DNA of 64,000 bases from CAVVTR01 sp963751245. Its GTDB lineage: Bacteria; Acidobacteriota; Thermoanaerobaculia; Thermoanaerobaculales; Thermoanaerobaculaceae. Shown piece by piece: positions 25,443 to 34,359 of this stretch. The position numbers and the translations under genes were made by a program. Below the pieces are notes generated by a model, which saw nothing but the letters and a program-made list of their open reading frames with translations, had not been told where the DNA came from and did no database searches. The stretch spans positions 186,001 through 250,000 of the forward strand of contig CAVVTR010000012.1 in assembly GCA_963751245.1 (NCBI GenBank), written 5' to 3'. Every line of letters begins with the position of its first letter. Positions within the stretch are counted from its first letter, which is position 1.

Positions 25443-25853
25443 ATGAACAAGGGGCGTGTCCGCCTGCGCCTGTGGCCACAGCCGTACGCCGTCGCGCGTC
25501 TCGCGGGCCCGCCTGCCCTGCCCGGCGAGGCCACCGCCGACGACCCGCCGGTGTGCGTGGTGGTGGGCCACGGCGAGGTCAGCCTCCTGGCGCCGGAGAC
25601 GTTCGTGGCGTCCTGCGGGGCCGGGGTGGAGGAGTCCGCGCCCGGGTGGCGGGCCATCACCCTCGACGCCGTCTTTCCTCTGGGGGTTGTCGGCGTCCTG
25701 GCCACCATCACCGAGGCCCTCGCCCAGGTGGCGATCCCGGTCATGACGTTCTCCAGCCACGACACGGACCACCTCCTGGTGCCCGGCGAGCAGCTGGGGC
25801 GGGCCCTGGCGGTCCTCAACCAGACCTCCCTGGACAAGCTCTTCCCGGACTGA
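25443..25853 (+). CDS. ACT domain-containing protein
   Basis: A 136-residue protein 19 bases after the peptidase gene. The N-terminal half is beta-rich (CVVVGHGEVSLLAPE), and the second half reads WRAITLDAVFPLGVVGVLAT, ITEALAQVAIPVMTFSSHDT and DHLLVPGEQLGRALAVL. This is the DUF2241/CASTOR-like ACT arrangement found in small bacterial amino-acid-binding proteins. Ligand unknown. A small-molecule sensor or decoy role is inferred from family only. Confidence 0.8.
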   Translation: MNKGRVRLRLWPQPYAVARLAGPPALPGEATADDPPVCVVVGHGEVSLLAPETFVASCGAGVEESAPGWRAITLDAVFPLGVVGVLATITEALAQVAIPVMTFSSHDTDHLLVPGEQLGRALAVLNQTSLDKLFPD

Positions 25854-25895
25854 GCAGGGCGCCGGCCGCTCCCGGCGCCCCGCCGCCCATCCGCT

Positions 25896-27076
25896 TCAGA
25901 ACGCCGTCACCACCCCGAAACTGATGCTGTTGGCCTCCGCCTCGATGTCCCGGGCCGCCTCGGCCACGAGCCGGACGTTGCGCGCCAGCAGGTAGCTCGC
26001 GGTCACGCTGGCGTTCTCGAACCCCGGCGCAACTCCCCGCTTGCGGGTGATGCGGTTGTACAGGCCGGCCAGGGCCCAGCGTCCGTCCTGGCCCTGCGGG
26101 AAGTAGAGGAGCTCCGCGAACCCGCCCCGCATGACGTAGTCAGGTCCGGAGCCGGCGACGAAGTAGGGGTTGGTGTCGCGGCGCTCGAGGTACTGCAGGT
26201 TGAGCTGCCACTTGTCGCCGAGGGACGCGGCCAGGTCGGGCCCCACGTAGGTGGTGGTGTTGGTCCCGATGTGGGTCCCGATCCGGCCGTAGTAGCCGAA
26301 CAGGCCGACCCGGACGGGGCCGAAGGTGCGGCCCGCGTGGAGGCTCGTGTTCTTGTAGCCGTTGTTGTCGAAGCGGCCGTCCACGGCGGGCTCGATGCCG
26401 TTGCCGTTGACCACCTGGAACTGGACGTCGAGCGCCGGCCGGCGCCCGCCAGGCGAAGAGGAGCCCGCGATCGTAGGTGAGGTCGGTGGGCACGAGGCCG
26501 ACGCGCTCCTTGTAGATCTGGTAGTCGTTGCGCTCCAGGCGCAGCTCGCGCTTGAAGAGGACGTCGGAAACCTGGAACTGGCCGAAGATGACGTCCACGG
26601 GCAGGTGCGAACACGGAGTTGAACTGCAGGTAGGCGTCCTCGAGCTGAGCGGTCTCGCCGTACTCCATGATGCCGTAGAAGTAGTAGGAGACGCTCTTCG
26701 ACACCGGGCCGCCGGAGAGCAGCTTGAACGCCCACGGCCACTGGAAGTCCTCGTCGACGCCGGATTTCTCGCGCCACACCCCGTACCCCTCGAGCCGCAC
26801 CGCCAAGGGGAACTCGCGGTTGAGCAGCAGCCAGGGGTCGCCGGTGTCGATGAACGCCCGGGTGGGCTCCTGGTCGGCGGGCGAGCCGGAAGCCCCGCGC
26901 CGCGAACTCCTCGCCGAACGGCTTGAGGCGCGGGAACGGCGCGTGGCACGTGGTGCAGGAGAAGCTGGTACTTGACGCGCGAAGGCCGGGATGGCGTCGG
27001 CGTCGCGGCCGGCAAGGACGCCGGTGAGGGCGATGCCGGCAAGCAGAGCGAGGGCGTAGGTTTTCTGTCTCGACAT
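25896..27076 (-). pseudogene. Heme-motif outer-membrane barrel-like protein, frameshifted
   Basis: From ATG 27076 (GAGGAGG upstream) a signal peptide is read (MSRQKTYALALLAGIALTGV). After a shift near 26980 the frame gives QFSCTTCHAPFPRLKPFGEE, a CxxCH heme site. After shifts near 26890, 26610 and 26450, strand-rich text follows: AFIDTGDPWLLLNREFPLAV, SVSYYFYGIMEYGETAQLED, VDVIFGQFQVSDVLFKRELR, and ALDVQFQVVNGNGIEPAVDG to the final SFGVVTAF. Alternating strands and an aromatic C-terminus suggest an outer-membrane barrel. About four shifts are required, so it is either decayed or carries sequence errors. It follows the pentaheme cytochrome gene in the same direction. Confidence 0.65.
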
Positions 27077-27097
27077 GCATCCTCCTCGGCCGGCGGC

Positions 27098-28466
27098 TCA
27101 GTCCAGCACGGTGAAGGTGGTGGTGTGGGCGTTGACCTCCACGGGTTCCCACTCCTCGCGGGGCACCTTCAGGTACTCGGCCACCGAGGAGACCAGGCGG
27201 GAGTAGTAGATCGCGCGCCGTGACCGTGACCGGCCCCGGGGGCACGCCGTCGGGCAGACGCCAGGTGAACGTCTCGGTGACGCGCCTGCGAGCGGGGCCA
27301 GGCGGTAGTCGGTGGCCGAAGCTCGCGGTGTTCCACTGGGCGATGGTCATGCGCCCCTGCGGATCCAGGTACGGCAGGCGGAAGATCCGGTCGCCGGCGG
27401 GCACCATGCCGTCCCGCTTGAGGCCGGGGAAGTCCGGGATGCCCTTGATGTCCCCGATGTCCTGGTAGGCCATGGCGGTGTCGGAGGCGATGGTGTACTC
27501 CTCCCCGTCGAAGCCCTTCTTGTCGACGGGCAGGTGGTAGGTCTTCCCGGCGGCGTCGGTGGCCTCCACGTCGAGCCAGAGGACCCGCTCCTCGGCGGAG
27601 CCCGAGGGTACCTTGTGTCCGGCCTTGGCGTTGACCACGATGGCGGTGAGCTTCGCGGTGTCCCCGGGCTCGAGCTCGCGGGCCTCGGGGTGGATGCGCA
27701 CCTCGACGACGCCGGCGAGCTTGCCGGGGTCGTGGGCGCCGTGGAAGAGGTGCTGCCGGACGTCGGGCAGCGGCTCACCCATGAGCGCGCTGCGGCCGGC
27801 GGCCGGAGGCATGTGGCAGTCCTGGCAGACGATCCCGGCCCGGCCGTGGGGGCCCTCCTTCCACTCGAGCTGCGTAGACTTGACCCACAGCCCCCAGGGG
27901 CTCTTCTCGTTGTGGCAGGTCCCGCAGAACTCCGCGGTGCGCAGGAACGCGTTGGCCGCGTCTCGTGGTGGGGGCTCTCGACGCCGTGCCGCGGGCCCTG
28001 CTTCACCTTGCCCGGCGAGGAGATCCAGTTGAAGTTGTAGGGGACGTCCCCCTCGAAGCCGGTGATGGTGTGGCAGAGGTCGCAGGAGACGGACTCGTTG
28101 GCCCGGGTGTCCGTCGGCGGGCGGCTGGGGCGGGATGTCGCCCGCCAGGAAGGCGAGGGGCGCGTGGCAGCCGTTGCAGCCCGCCTTGACGCCGGCGACC
28201 TTGGGCTCTTTCTCGGCGTGGGGAACGGCCAGCTCGAAGTACTCGATCTCGTCCCAGGAGTGGGTGTAGGCCTGGGACATCATCGCCTGCTCGTGCTGGC
28301 GGGCGATGTCCACGTGGCAGCTGGCGCAGGCCTGGGGCCGCTCGTAGCGCTCGTAGGGCTGCGTGCCCAGCGCGGCGTCGCCGGCCGCGGGGGGTTGCTG
28401 CGCGCCGGCGCCCAGGGCGGCGAGGCCCGCGATGATGGTGACGGTCAAGGGTACGGGTCGGTGCAT
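27098..28466 (-). pseudogene. Pentaheme c-type cytochrome, frameshifted
   Basis: ATG 28466 (GGGAGGAGC upstream) opens a signal peptide (MHRPVPLTVTIIAGLAALGA). Heme motifs in order are CASCH, CNGCH, CDLCH (only after a shift near 28120), CGTCH (after a second shift near 27965) and CQDCH. The domain after about residue 250 is a beta-sandwich (VVEVRIHPEARELEPGDTAK, VPSGSAEERVLWLDVEATDA) and a third shift near 27230 gives the true end, AIYYSRLVSSVAEYLKVPRE to TVLD, stop at 27098. This matches cytochrome c554-like multiheme proteins of periplasmic electron transfer. The shifts may be sequencing errors, since every heme motif survives. Confidence 0.7.
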
Positions 28467-28617
28467 CGGCTCCTCCCTCGTGAGTTTGTCCTAGTTGTCT
28501 AACAGTCTTGTGCATCCGTTCACAGCTGTCAACCGCCCTGAACCTTCCGGACGCGTGGTCCGTATGAGAGAGGGACGGTGCGGTCGGCTCCGCCTGCCCT
28601 TTCTTGGGAGGAACTCG

Positions 28618-29817
28618 ATGAAGAGGTCGAAGAAGCGCTGGATCTGGATCAGTGTGGTCGTCGTGATCGGTGTGGTCGCTGCAGTGGCGTTCGCGACGCG
28701 GAGCAAGGAGAACACGCTGCCGAAGACGGACACGCCGGTGGGCAAGGCGGAGATGGCGGACATCCAGGTCGAGGTCACCGAGGTCGGCACGGTGGAGCCG
28801 GAGGTGAAGGTCGACGTGAAGTCGGTGCTCTCCGGCAAGGTCGTGCAGCTGCCGGTGCGCGAGGGCGATCTGGTGAAGAAGGGCCAGCTCCTCGCCAGCA
28901 TCGAGCCCGACGTCAACCAGGCCCAGACGCTGGCTTCGGTGCGTCGCGCCGTGAACCAGGCTGAGATCGATTACGCCGACGCCGAGAAGGACTACCACGC
29001 CAAGGACGAGCTCCTCAAGTCCGGGCTCATCTCGGTGGAGCTGCACCGCGAGGCGGAGACCCGCTACAAGGCGGCCAAGGAGACCCTCGCCGCCGCCAGC
29101 GAGAAGGCGGAGCTGCTCAAGGCCTCGGGCATTCCGGTGAGCGCCAACGCCAACCAGCTCCTCAACATCTCCTCACCCATGGACGGCGTGGTCATCACGC
29201 GGTCCGTGGAGCTCGGGGAGACCGTCACCGGAGCGGGCTCCTTCAACGCCGGCACGGTGATCGCCACGGTGGCGGACGTCAGCAGCATGATCGTCAAGGT
29301 CGGGGTCAACGAGGTGGACATCGGCAAGGTCCGCATGAACGCCCCCGTGACCGTCACCCTGGACGCCTTCCCCAAGGTGCGCTTCGAGGGGAAGGTGGCA
29401 CGCATCGCGCCGGCGGCCCGCCTCGACGACCAGGTCAAGGTCTTCGACGTGGAGGTGCACCTGGATTCCCAGGGCAAGGAGCTGCGCACCGGCATGACCG
29501 CCAACGTGAGCATCAAGGGCGATCGCGCCGACCACGTGCTGGCGGTCCCCGTGGAGGCCGTCTTCCACCGCGAGAACGGCGACGTGGTCTTCGTCAAGAA
29601 GTCGGCGCCCACCGCGGCCGAGCAGAAGGCCGCAAAGGCCGAGCCGAAGGCGACGCCCGATCCGCGGGAGGCGTGGAAGCAGTTCTTCGTGGAGCGCCCG
29701 GTGGTCACGGGGCTGGCCTCGATCTCCAAGGCGCAGATCGTCGAGGGCCTGGTCGCGGGCGAGGAGGTCGCGCTCGAGGATCCCACCAAGCCGAAGAAGA
29801 AGGAGGAGGACCGGTGA
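28618..29817 (+). CDS. Periplasmic adaptor (membrane fusion) protein of a MacA-like efflux system
   Basis: A 399-residue protein. ATG 28618 follows GGGAGGAA. A basic N-terminus and one anchor helix (WISVVVVIGVVAAVAFATR) precede the lipoyl half-motif (VLSGKVVQLPVREGDLVKKG), a coiled-coil hairpin (about 95-170), the second lipoyl half (ISSPMDGVVITRSVELGETV) and a beta-barrel (PVTVTLDAFPKVRFEGKVAR). The C-terminal tail is charged and Lys-rich. It is the first gene of a four-gene operon with overlapping stops and starts. No TolC-like gene is in view. Confidence 0.93.
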   Translation: MKRSKKRWIWISVVVVIGVVAAVAFATRSKENTLPKTDTPVGKAEMADIQVEVTEVGTVEPEVKVDVKSVLSGKVVQLPVREGDLVKKGQLLASIEPDVNQAQTLASVRRAVNQAEIDYADAEKDYHAKDELLKSGLISVELHREAETRYKAAKETLAAASEKAELLKASGIPVSANANQLLNISSPMDGVVITRSVELGETVTGAGSFNAGTVIATVADVSSMIVKVGVNEVDIGKVRMNAPVTVTLDAFPKVRFEGKVARIAPAARLDDQVKVFDVEVHLDSQGKELRTGMTANVSIKGDRADHVLAVPVEAVFHRENGDVVFVKKSAPTAAEQKAAKAEPKATPDPREAWKQFFVERPVVTGLASISKAQIVEGLVAGEEVALEDPTKPKKKEEDR

Positions 29818-30506
29818 GCGAGGCGCTGATCGAGCTCGGCGAGGTCTGGAAGACCTACGAGACCGGCGCCGTCGCGGTGGACGCCCTGCGCGGCATCGAC
29901 CTGGTGGTCAACCGTGGCGAATACGTGGCGATCATGGGCCCCTCGGGTTCCGGGAAGTCCACGCTCATGCACATCCTCGGTTGCCTGGACACTCCCTCGA
30001 AGGGGAGCTACCGGCTCGCCGGCGACGAGGTGGCCAACCTCTCCTCCGGGCGGCTGGCGGTGATCCGCAACCGCATGATCGGTTTCGTGTTCCAGTCCTT
30101 CAACCTGCTTCCCCGCGCGTCGGTGCTGCGCAACGTGGAGCTGCCCCTGCTCTATGGCGGCGCCGGGGCCGAGGAACGGCGGAAGCGCGCCCGGGAGATC
30201 CTCGACATGGTCGGCCTGGGCGACCGCGCCAGGCACCTGCCGTCGGAGCTGTCCGGCGGCCAGCGCCAGCGCGCCGCCATCGCGCGCGCCCTGGTCACCG
30301 AGCCCACCATGCTGCTGGCCGACGAGCCCACCGGGAACCTCGACCAGGCCACCGGCGCGGAGGTCATGGACGTCTTCGACGCCCTCAACGGGATCGGCCA
30401 GACGGTCATCCTGGTCACCCACGACACCTCGGTGGCGGAGCACGCCCGGCGGGTGCTGCACATCGTGGACGGCCGCATCAGCCTGGACGAGGTGAGGGCG
30501 GCGTGA
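29814..30506 (+). CDS. ABC transporter ATP-binding protein (MacB/LolD type)
   Basis: A 230-residue ATPase starting at GTG 29814, overlapping the adaptor stop by four bases (AAGGAGGAGGA upstream). Motifs: Walker A GPSGSGKST, Q-loop FVFQSFNLLP, signature LSGGQRQRAAIARAL, Walker B LLADEPTGNLD and H-switch THDTSVAEHA. The subfamily is the LolD/FtsE/MacB group that drives mechanotransmission permeases. It serves the two permeases that follow. Confidence 0.95.
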   Translation: MSEALIELGEVWKTYETGAVAVDALRGIDLVVNRGEYVAIMGPSGSGKSTLMHILGCLDTPSKGSYRLAGDEVANLSSGRLAVIRNRMIGFVFQSFNLLPRASVLRNVELPLLYGGAGAEERRKRAREILDMVGLGDRARHLPSELSGGQRQRAAIARALVTEPTMLLADEPTGNLDQATGAEVMDVFDALNGIGQTVILVTHDTSVAEHARRVLHIVDGRISLDEVRAA

Positions 30507-31735
30507 AGCTCTTCGCCGTTGTCGCCGACGGCTTTTCCGACGTCCGCGCCCACGCCGGGCGGACGGTCCTGCAGACCCTGGGCGTCGTGCTCGGGGTGGC
30601 CTCGGTGGTGGCCACCATGGGCATGGCGGCGGGCGGCAAGCAGAAGAGCATGGACTACTACGAGGAGTCCGGTGGCACGCTGAAGGTGATCGTGTACCCG
30701 AAGCCTGTGGAGGCGCTGCGGGCGTCGGCGAGGCAGAAGGCCAGCCAGGGGCTCACCCTGGCAGACATCCAGGCGATCCGGGCCCGCATTCCCGGGTTCG
30801 ACCTGGTGGAGCCCGAGATCGACCGCCGGCTCATGGTGCGCACGCCGCAGCTGTCCCGCACCCGGACCGTCACCGGCACCGGCGTCAGCTACAAGGAGGT
30901 CAACGAGCTCCTGATGGACCGGGGCCGCTTCCTCACCGACGAGGACATGGCCACCTCCGCGGCGGTGTGCGTGCTGGGGGCCGACCGGGCCCAGGAGTTC
31001 TTCGGCAGCGAGAACCCCCTTGGACGCACCATCGCGCTGGGCTCCGGCTCCTACCGCGTGGTCGGGCTGCTCAGGTACCGGGAGTTCTTCTGGAACGAGG
31101 CCTCGAGCTACAACGCCCTGGGCTGGATGAACCGGCTCATCCTGGTGCCGGCCACCTCGATGCTGGCCCGCGAAGTTGGCTCGGGCAGCACGCAGGTGGG
31201 AGACATCATCCTGCGGCTGGCCAGCCCCGACGCCCACACCGAGGCGGTGCCGGCGCTCAAGCGGCTGCTGCTGGCACGCCACGGCGCCGAGGACTTCCAG
31301 GTCTACGACCGCCAGGAGCGGCTGCAGCAGATGAACCAGGAGGGCAAGGTCTACGACATCGCGTTCCAGGTCTGCGGCTTCATCTCCCTGCTGGTCGGCG
31401 GCATCGTGGTCGCCAACATCCTCCTCGCCTCGTTCACCGAGCGGATGCGCGAGGTGGGGGTGCGCAAGGCGCTGGGAGCCAAGGGCTGGCACATCGCCGT
31501 GCAGTTCCTGGTCGAGAGCCTGGTGGTCACGGGGCTGGGCGGCGTGGTGGGCCTGTTCGCCGGGGTCGGGTTCGTCCACTGGATCGCCTGGCTGCTGGGC
31601 CAGCCGGCGGCGCTGACGCCCGCGATGATCGTCGGCGCGGTGGCCTCGGCGACCACCGTGGGGCTGGTGTTCGGGCTGTACCCGGCGGTGAAGGCCGCGC
31701 GCCTGGACCCCGTGGTCGCCCTGAGGTACGAGTGA
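30503..31735 (+). CDS. ABC transporter permease, MacB/FtsX type (first)
   Basis: A 410-residue protein with GTG 30503 overlapping the ATPase stop. One N-terminal helix (TVLQTLGVVLGVASVVATMG), a large periplasmic MacB_PCD-type domain (about 40-280; CVLGADRAQEFFGSENPLG) and three C-terminal helices (FISLLVGGIVVANILLASF; VVGLFAGVGFVHW; VGLVFGLYPAVKAARLDPV). It has the coupling text MREVGVRKALGAKGWHI. The closing APAVKAARLDPVVALRYE-like end is typical of FtsX permeases. Confidence 0.92.
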   Translation: MKLFAVVADGFSDVRAHAGRTVLQTLGVVLGVASVVATMGMAAGGKQKSMDYYEESGGTLKVIVYPKPVEALRASARQKASQGLTLADIQAIRARIPGFDLVEPEIDRRLMVRTPQLSRTRTVTGTGVSYKEVNELLMDRGRFLTDEDMATSAAVCVLGADRAQEFFGSENPLGRTIALGSGSYRVVGLLRYREFFWNEASSYNALGWMNRLILVPATSMLAREVGSGSTQVGDIILRLASPDAHTEAVPALKRLLLARHGAEDFQVYDRQERLQQMNQEGKVYDIAFQVCGFISLLVGGIVVANILLASFTERMREVGVRKALGAKGWHIAVQFLVESLVVTGLGGVVGLFAGVGFVHWIAWLLGQPAALTPAMIVGAVASATTVGLVFGLYPAVKAARLDPVVALRYE

Positions 31736-33057
31736 TGTGGGGAGAAAGCCAGATGCCTCGTGCGGGTGACGGCAACGGGAACGGAGGCCGGCGGCCGGGC
31801 TTCATCGGCCGGGTGTTCGGGGGCGTCGCCTTCTCCGAGGCGGTGCGCACGTCGTTCTCCGAGATCTGGGCCCACAAGCTGCGTTCGGCACTGACCCTGG
31901 TCGGCGTGGTGCTGGGCACCACCGCCGTGGTCGTCATGGTCACCATGATCGAGGGGATCAAGGTGATGATCTGGGATGGCTTCTACAGCCTGGGCTACGA
32001 CGGCGTCATGTTCGTTTCGTCGCGTCCTCCCGATGATCCCGTCGAGCGCAAGAAGGCGTTCTTCTCCCGCGGCCTCACCATGAGCGACATCGACGACCTG
32101 CAGAAGTGGGGCGAGCAGTTCACGTCGGTGGCGGCGCTCAACGCCACCGAGACCATCGTGCACGGCGGGGGGACCGAGATCCGCGCCCGGGTGATGGGCG
32201 TGACACCCTCCTACTCGGTGGTCCGCAACCGCTCGGTGTCCGCGGGACGCTGGCTGATGGACAGCGACGAGCGGGCGACACGCCGCGTCGCCGTCCTCGG
32301 CACGGAGCTCGCCGCCAAGCTCTTCGGCAGCGACGACGCGGTGGGGCGCGAAGTGCGCGTCGGCAGCGTCCGCTTCGAAGTCGTCGGGGTGGAGAGCAAG
32401 ATCGGCAACGCCATGGTCAACGACGGCGGCTTCACCCGCCGCGAGATGAACGGCGTGCTGGTGCCGCTGGCGACCTTCCGAGCCTACCTGCGCGGCGGCG
32501 AGCGGATCGGCGCCCTGATGATCAAGACCGAGGACAAGGAGCAGCTCGCGGCCGTGCAGGACGAGCTCGAGCGGCTGGTCCGGCGGGCCCACCACGGGGT
32601 CGGAGACTTCCACGTGGAGGACGTCGCCTCGGAGATGCTCAAGGCCTCCAAGCAGGTGACCGAGCTGCTCTCCAACTGGACCGTGGTGATGGCGGCCATC
32701 GCGGGGATCTCGCTCCTCGTGGGCGGGGTGGGCATCTACTCCGTGATGAAGATCTCCCTGGTCGAGCGCCTCTACGAGATCGGGCTGCGCAAGGCCATCG
32801 GGGCCAACGACCGGGCCATCCTGATGCAGTTCCTCGTCGAGTCCACCACGCTGTCGGCGGTGGGTGGCCTGCTGGGGTGCGGTCTCGGCGCCCTGGTCGC
32901 CCGGCTGGCCTCGGGCTCCTTCGAGGCCGGCCTGCCCCTGGCACCCCTCGGGCTCGCCCTGGGCATCGGCTTCGCGGTGGCGGTGGGCGTGTTCGCCGGG
33001 ATCTTCCCCTCCCTGTCCGCCTCGCGTCTCACCCCCGTCGACGCGCTGCGCGGCTGA
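31735..33057 (+). CDS. ABC transporter permease, MacB/FtsX type (second)
   Basis: A protein of about 440 residues, a divergent paralogue of the preceding permease. ATG 31735 overlaps the previous stop (TGATG); ATG 31753, with GGGGAG eight bases upstream, is equally possible and would only shorten a Gly/Asn-rich tail. Helix 1 is SALTLVGVVLGTTAVVVMVT; the periplasmic core has VAVLGTELAAKLFGSDDAVG and VVGVESKIGNA; the C-terminal helices include AGISLLVGGVGIYSVMKISL and the coupling helix YEIGLRKAIGANDRAILMQF. The two permeases probably form a heterodimer with one ATPase dimer. Confidence 0.9.
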   Translation: MWGESQMPRAGDGNGNGGRRPGFIGRVFGGVAFSEAVRTSFSEIWAHKLRSALTLVGVVLGTTAVVVMVTMIEGIKVMIWDGFYSLGYDGVMFVSSRPPDDPVERKKAFFSRGLTMSDIDDLQKWGEQFTSVAALNATETIVHGGGTEIRARVMGVTPSYSVVRNRSVSAGRWLMDSDERATRRVAVLGTELAAKLFGSDDAVGREVRVGSVRFEVVGVESKIGNAMVNDGGFTRREMNGVLVPLATFRAYLRGGERIGALMIKTEDKEQLAAVQDELERLVRRAHHGVGDFHVEDVASEMLKASKQVTELLSNWTVVMAAIAGISLLVGGVGIYSVMKISLVERLYEIGLRKAIGANDRAILMQFLVESTTLSAVGGLLGCGLGALVARLASGSFEAGLPLAPLGLALGIGFAVAVGVFAGIFPSLSASRLTPVDALRG

Positions 33058-33079
33058 CCGCTCCACCCGCCTGCAAGGC

Positions 33080-33913
33080 TCAGCGCCTGAGAACGAGGAT
33101 GCGCTCGACGCCGCCCGGATCGGTGACCGTGCCGGTGACGGCGAGGTCGTGACCGGGCGCCTCCCCGCGCAGGCGCGTCGCGTGGCCGGGGCCCACCTCG
33201 AGGAGCGCGACGCCGGAGGCTGTGAGCAGGGCGGGCAGCGCCGCGAGGATACGCCGTACGGCGTCGAGGCCGTCGGCGCCGGAGACGAGGGCGCCGCGCG
33301 GCTCGAACAGCCGCACCTCCGGAGCCAGGGCGTCGAGATCCGCCTCGGGGACGTAGGGGAGGTTGGCCACCACGAGGTCGAAGGTGCCGGCGACGGCTGC
33401 GGCGAGGTCGGCTGCGGCGAGCGCCACGGCGGCGCCGAGCCGCTCCGCGTTGGTGCGGGCGACCGCCAGGGCGGCGAGGGAGACGTCCGTGGCGGTGACG
33501 CGGGCGGCGGGGACCTCCAGGGCGAGGGTCACCGCGAGGCACCCGGAGCCGGTGCCCACGTCGAGGACCCGGGGGTCCGGGGGCAGGGTGAGGCGGAGGG
33601 CCTCCTCGACCACGAGCTCGGTCTCGGGACGCGGGATGAGGACCGCGGGGGTGACGAGGTACTCCCGCCCCCAGAACGGACAGCGCCCGGCGATGTAGTG
33701 GGCGGGCTCGCCGCCGGCGCGGCGGCGCACCCAGCTCCGGAACGCCTCCACGGTGGCCGGCGACGCCCGGTCGTCGCCGTGGGCGATCAGCCAGCTCTCG
33801 GGCGTTCCGAGGAGCAGCGCCAGCAGGGCGCGGGCCTCCCGGGCCGGTTCGGGCAGCCCCTCGCGCCGCGGCAGCCCGGCCGCCGCCTCGCGGAGCAGCT
33901 CGGCCAGGGTCAA
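33080..33913 (-). CDS. prmC: Peptide chain release factor N5-glutamine methyltransferase
   Basis: A 277-residue SAM-dependent enzyme that methylates the GGQ glutamine of release factors. Domain order is usual: N-terminal helical bundle (LAELLREAAAGLPR, EARALLALLLGTPESWLIAH), YIAGRCPFWGREYLVTPAVL, IPRPETELVVEEAL, and the SAM motif VLDVGTGSGCLAVTLA. The active-site motif, normally NPPY, reads NLPYV in FDLVVANLPYVPE. The start is taken as TTG 33913, whose TTGA overlaps the upstream stop; no ATG is available. It lies two genes after prfA, as often seen. Confidence 0.9.
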   Translation of the reverse strand: MTLAELLREAAAGLPRREGLPEPAREARALLALLLGTPESWLIAHGDDRASPATVEAFRSWVRRRAGGEPAHYIAGRCPFWGREYLVTPAVLIPRPETELVVEEALRLTLPPDPRVLDVGTGSGCLAVTLALEVPAARVTATDVSLAALAVARTNAERLGAAVALAAADLAAAVAGTFDLVVANLPYVPEADLDALAPEVRLFEPRGALVSGADGLDAVRRILAALPALLTASGVALLEVGPGHATRLRGEAPGHDLAVTGTVTDPGGVERILVLRR

Positions 33914-34359
33914 GACGTGGCCCGGCGGGCGATGAGGGCGAGGTGGCGGCGGGCCGCCAGGGTCCCGGCGACGAAACCCGCCGCGAGGCCCCACATCGGC
34001 GGCAGGTCGCCGAGCCGGCAGACGAGGACGGCGCCGACGATGATCCCGGCGGCGGTGAAGGTGGGGCCGATCATGGAGTCCGCCGCCGGTTGGGGCTCGA
34101 GGCTGCGGCCGGACAGCGCCAGCAGCACGCTCCACAGCAGGCCGCCCCACCACCCGTAGCCGGCGCCGGGAGCGACGGACAGGAACCAGTGCACCAGCTG
34201 CCTCTCGCTGGTGAGGGTGAGCGGCGCGGTGGTCGCCAGCGCCGCCACGGCGAAGCCTGCGGCGGCGCCCACCAGGGCGCCCCCCAGCACGAAGCGCGCC
34301 TCGTCGAGGAGGCGGGGACGGCGCAGCCCCCGTTGGAGCAGGTGCTGGAGGAAGCTCAT
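33910..34359 (-). CDS. Four-helix membrane protein between prfA and prmC
   Basis: A 149-residue protein of four hydrophobic helices (FVLGGALVGAAAGFAVAALA; GGLLWSVLLALSG; IGPTFTAAGIIVGAVLVC; MWGLAAGFVAGTLAARRHL). Both ends overlap the neighbours by four bases (ATGA with prfA, TTGA with prmC), so the three are translated as one unit. The family is not recognised. Its function may be unrelated to translation release; only position links them. Confidence 0.75.
   Translation of the reverse strand: MSFLQHLLQRGLRRPRLLDEARFVLGGALVGAAAGFAVAALATTAPLTLTSERQLVHWFLSVAPGAGYGWWGGLLWSVLLALSGRSLEPQPAADSMIGPTFTAAGIIVGAVLVCRLGDLPPMWGLAAGFVAGTLAARRHLALIARRATS

Noticed and set aside
25896..28466. A single 856-residue protein spanning both heme genes
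   Set aside because: An internal ribosome site, ATG and signal peptide at 27076 and a corrected stop at 27098 show two genes joined only by frameshifts.
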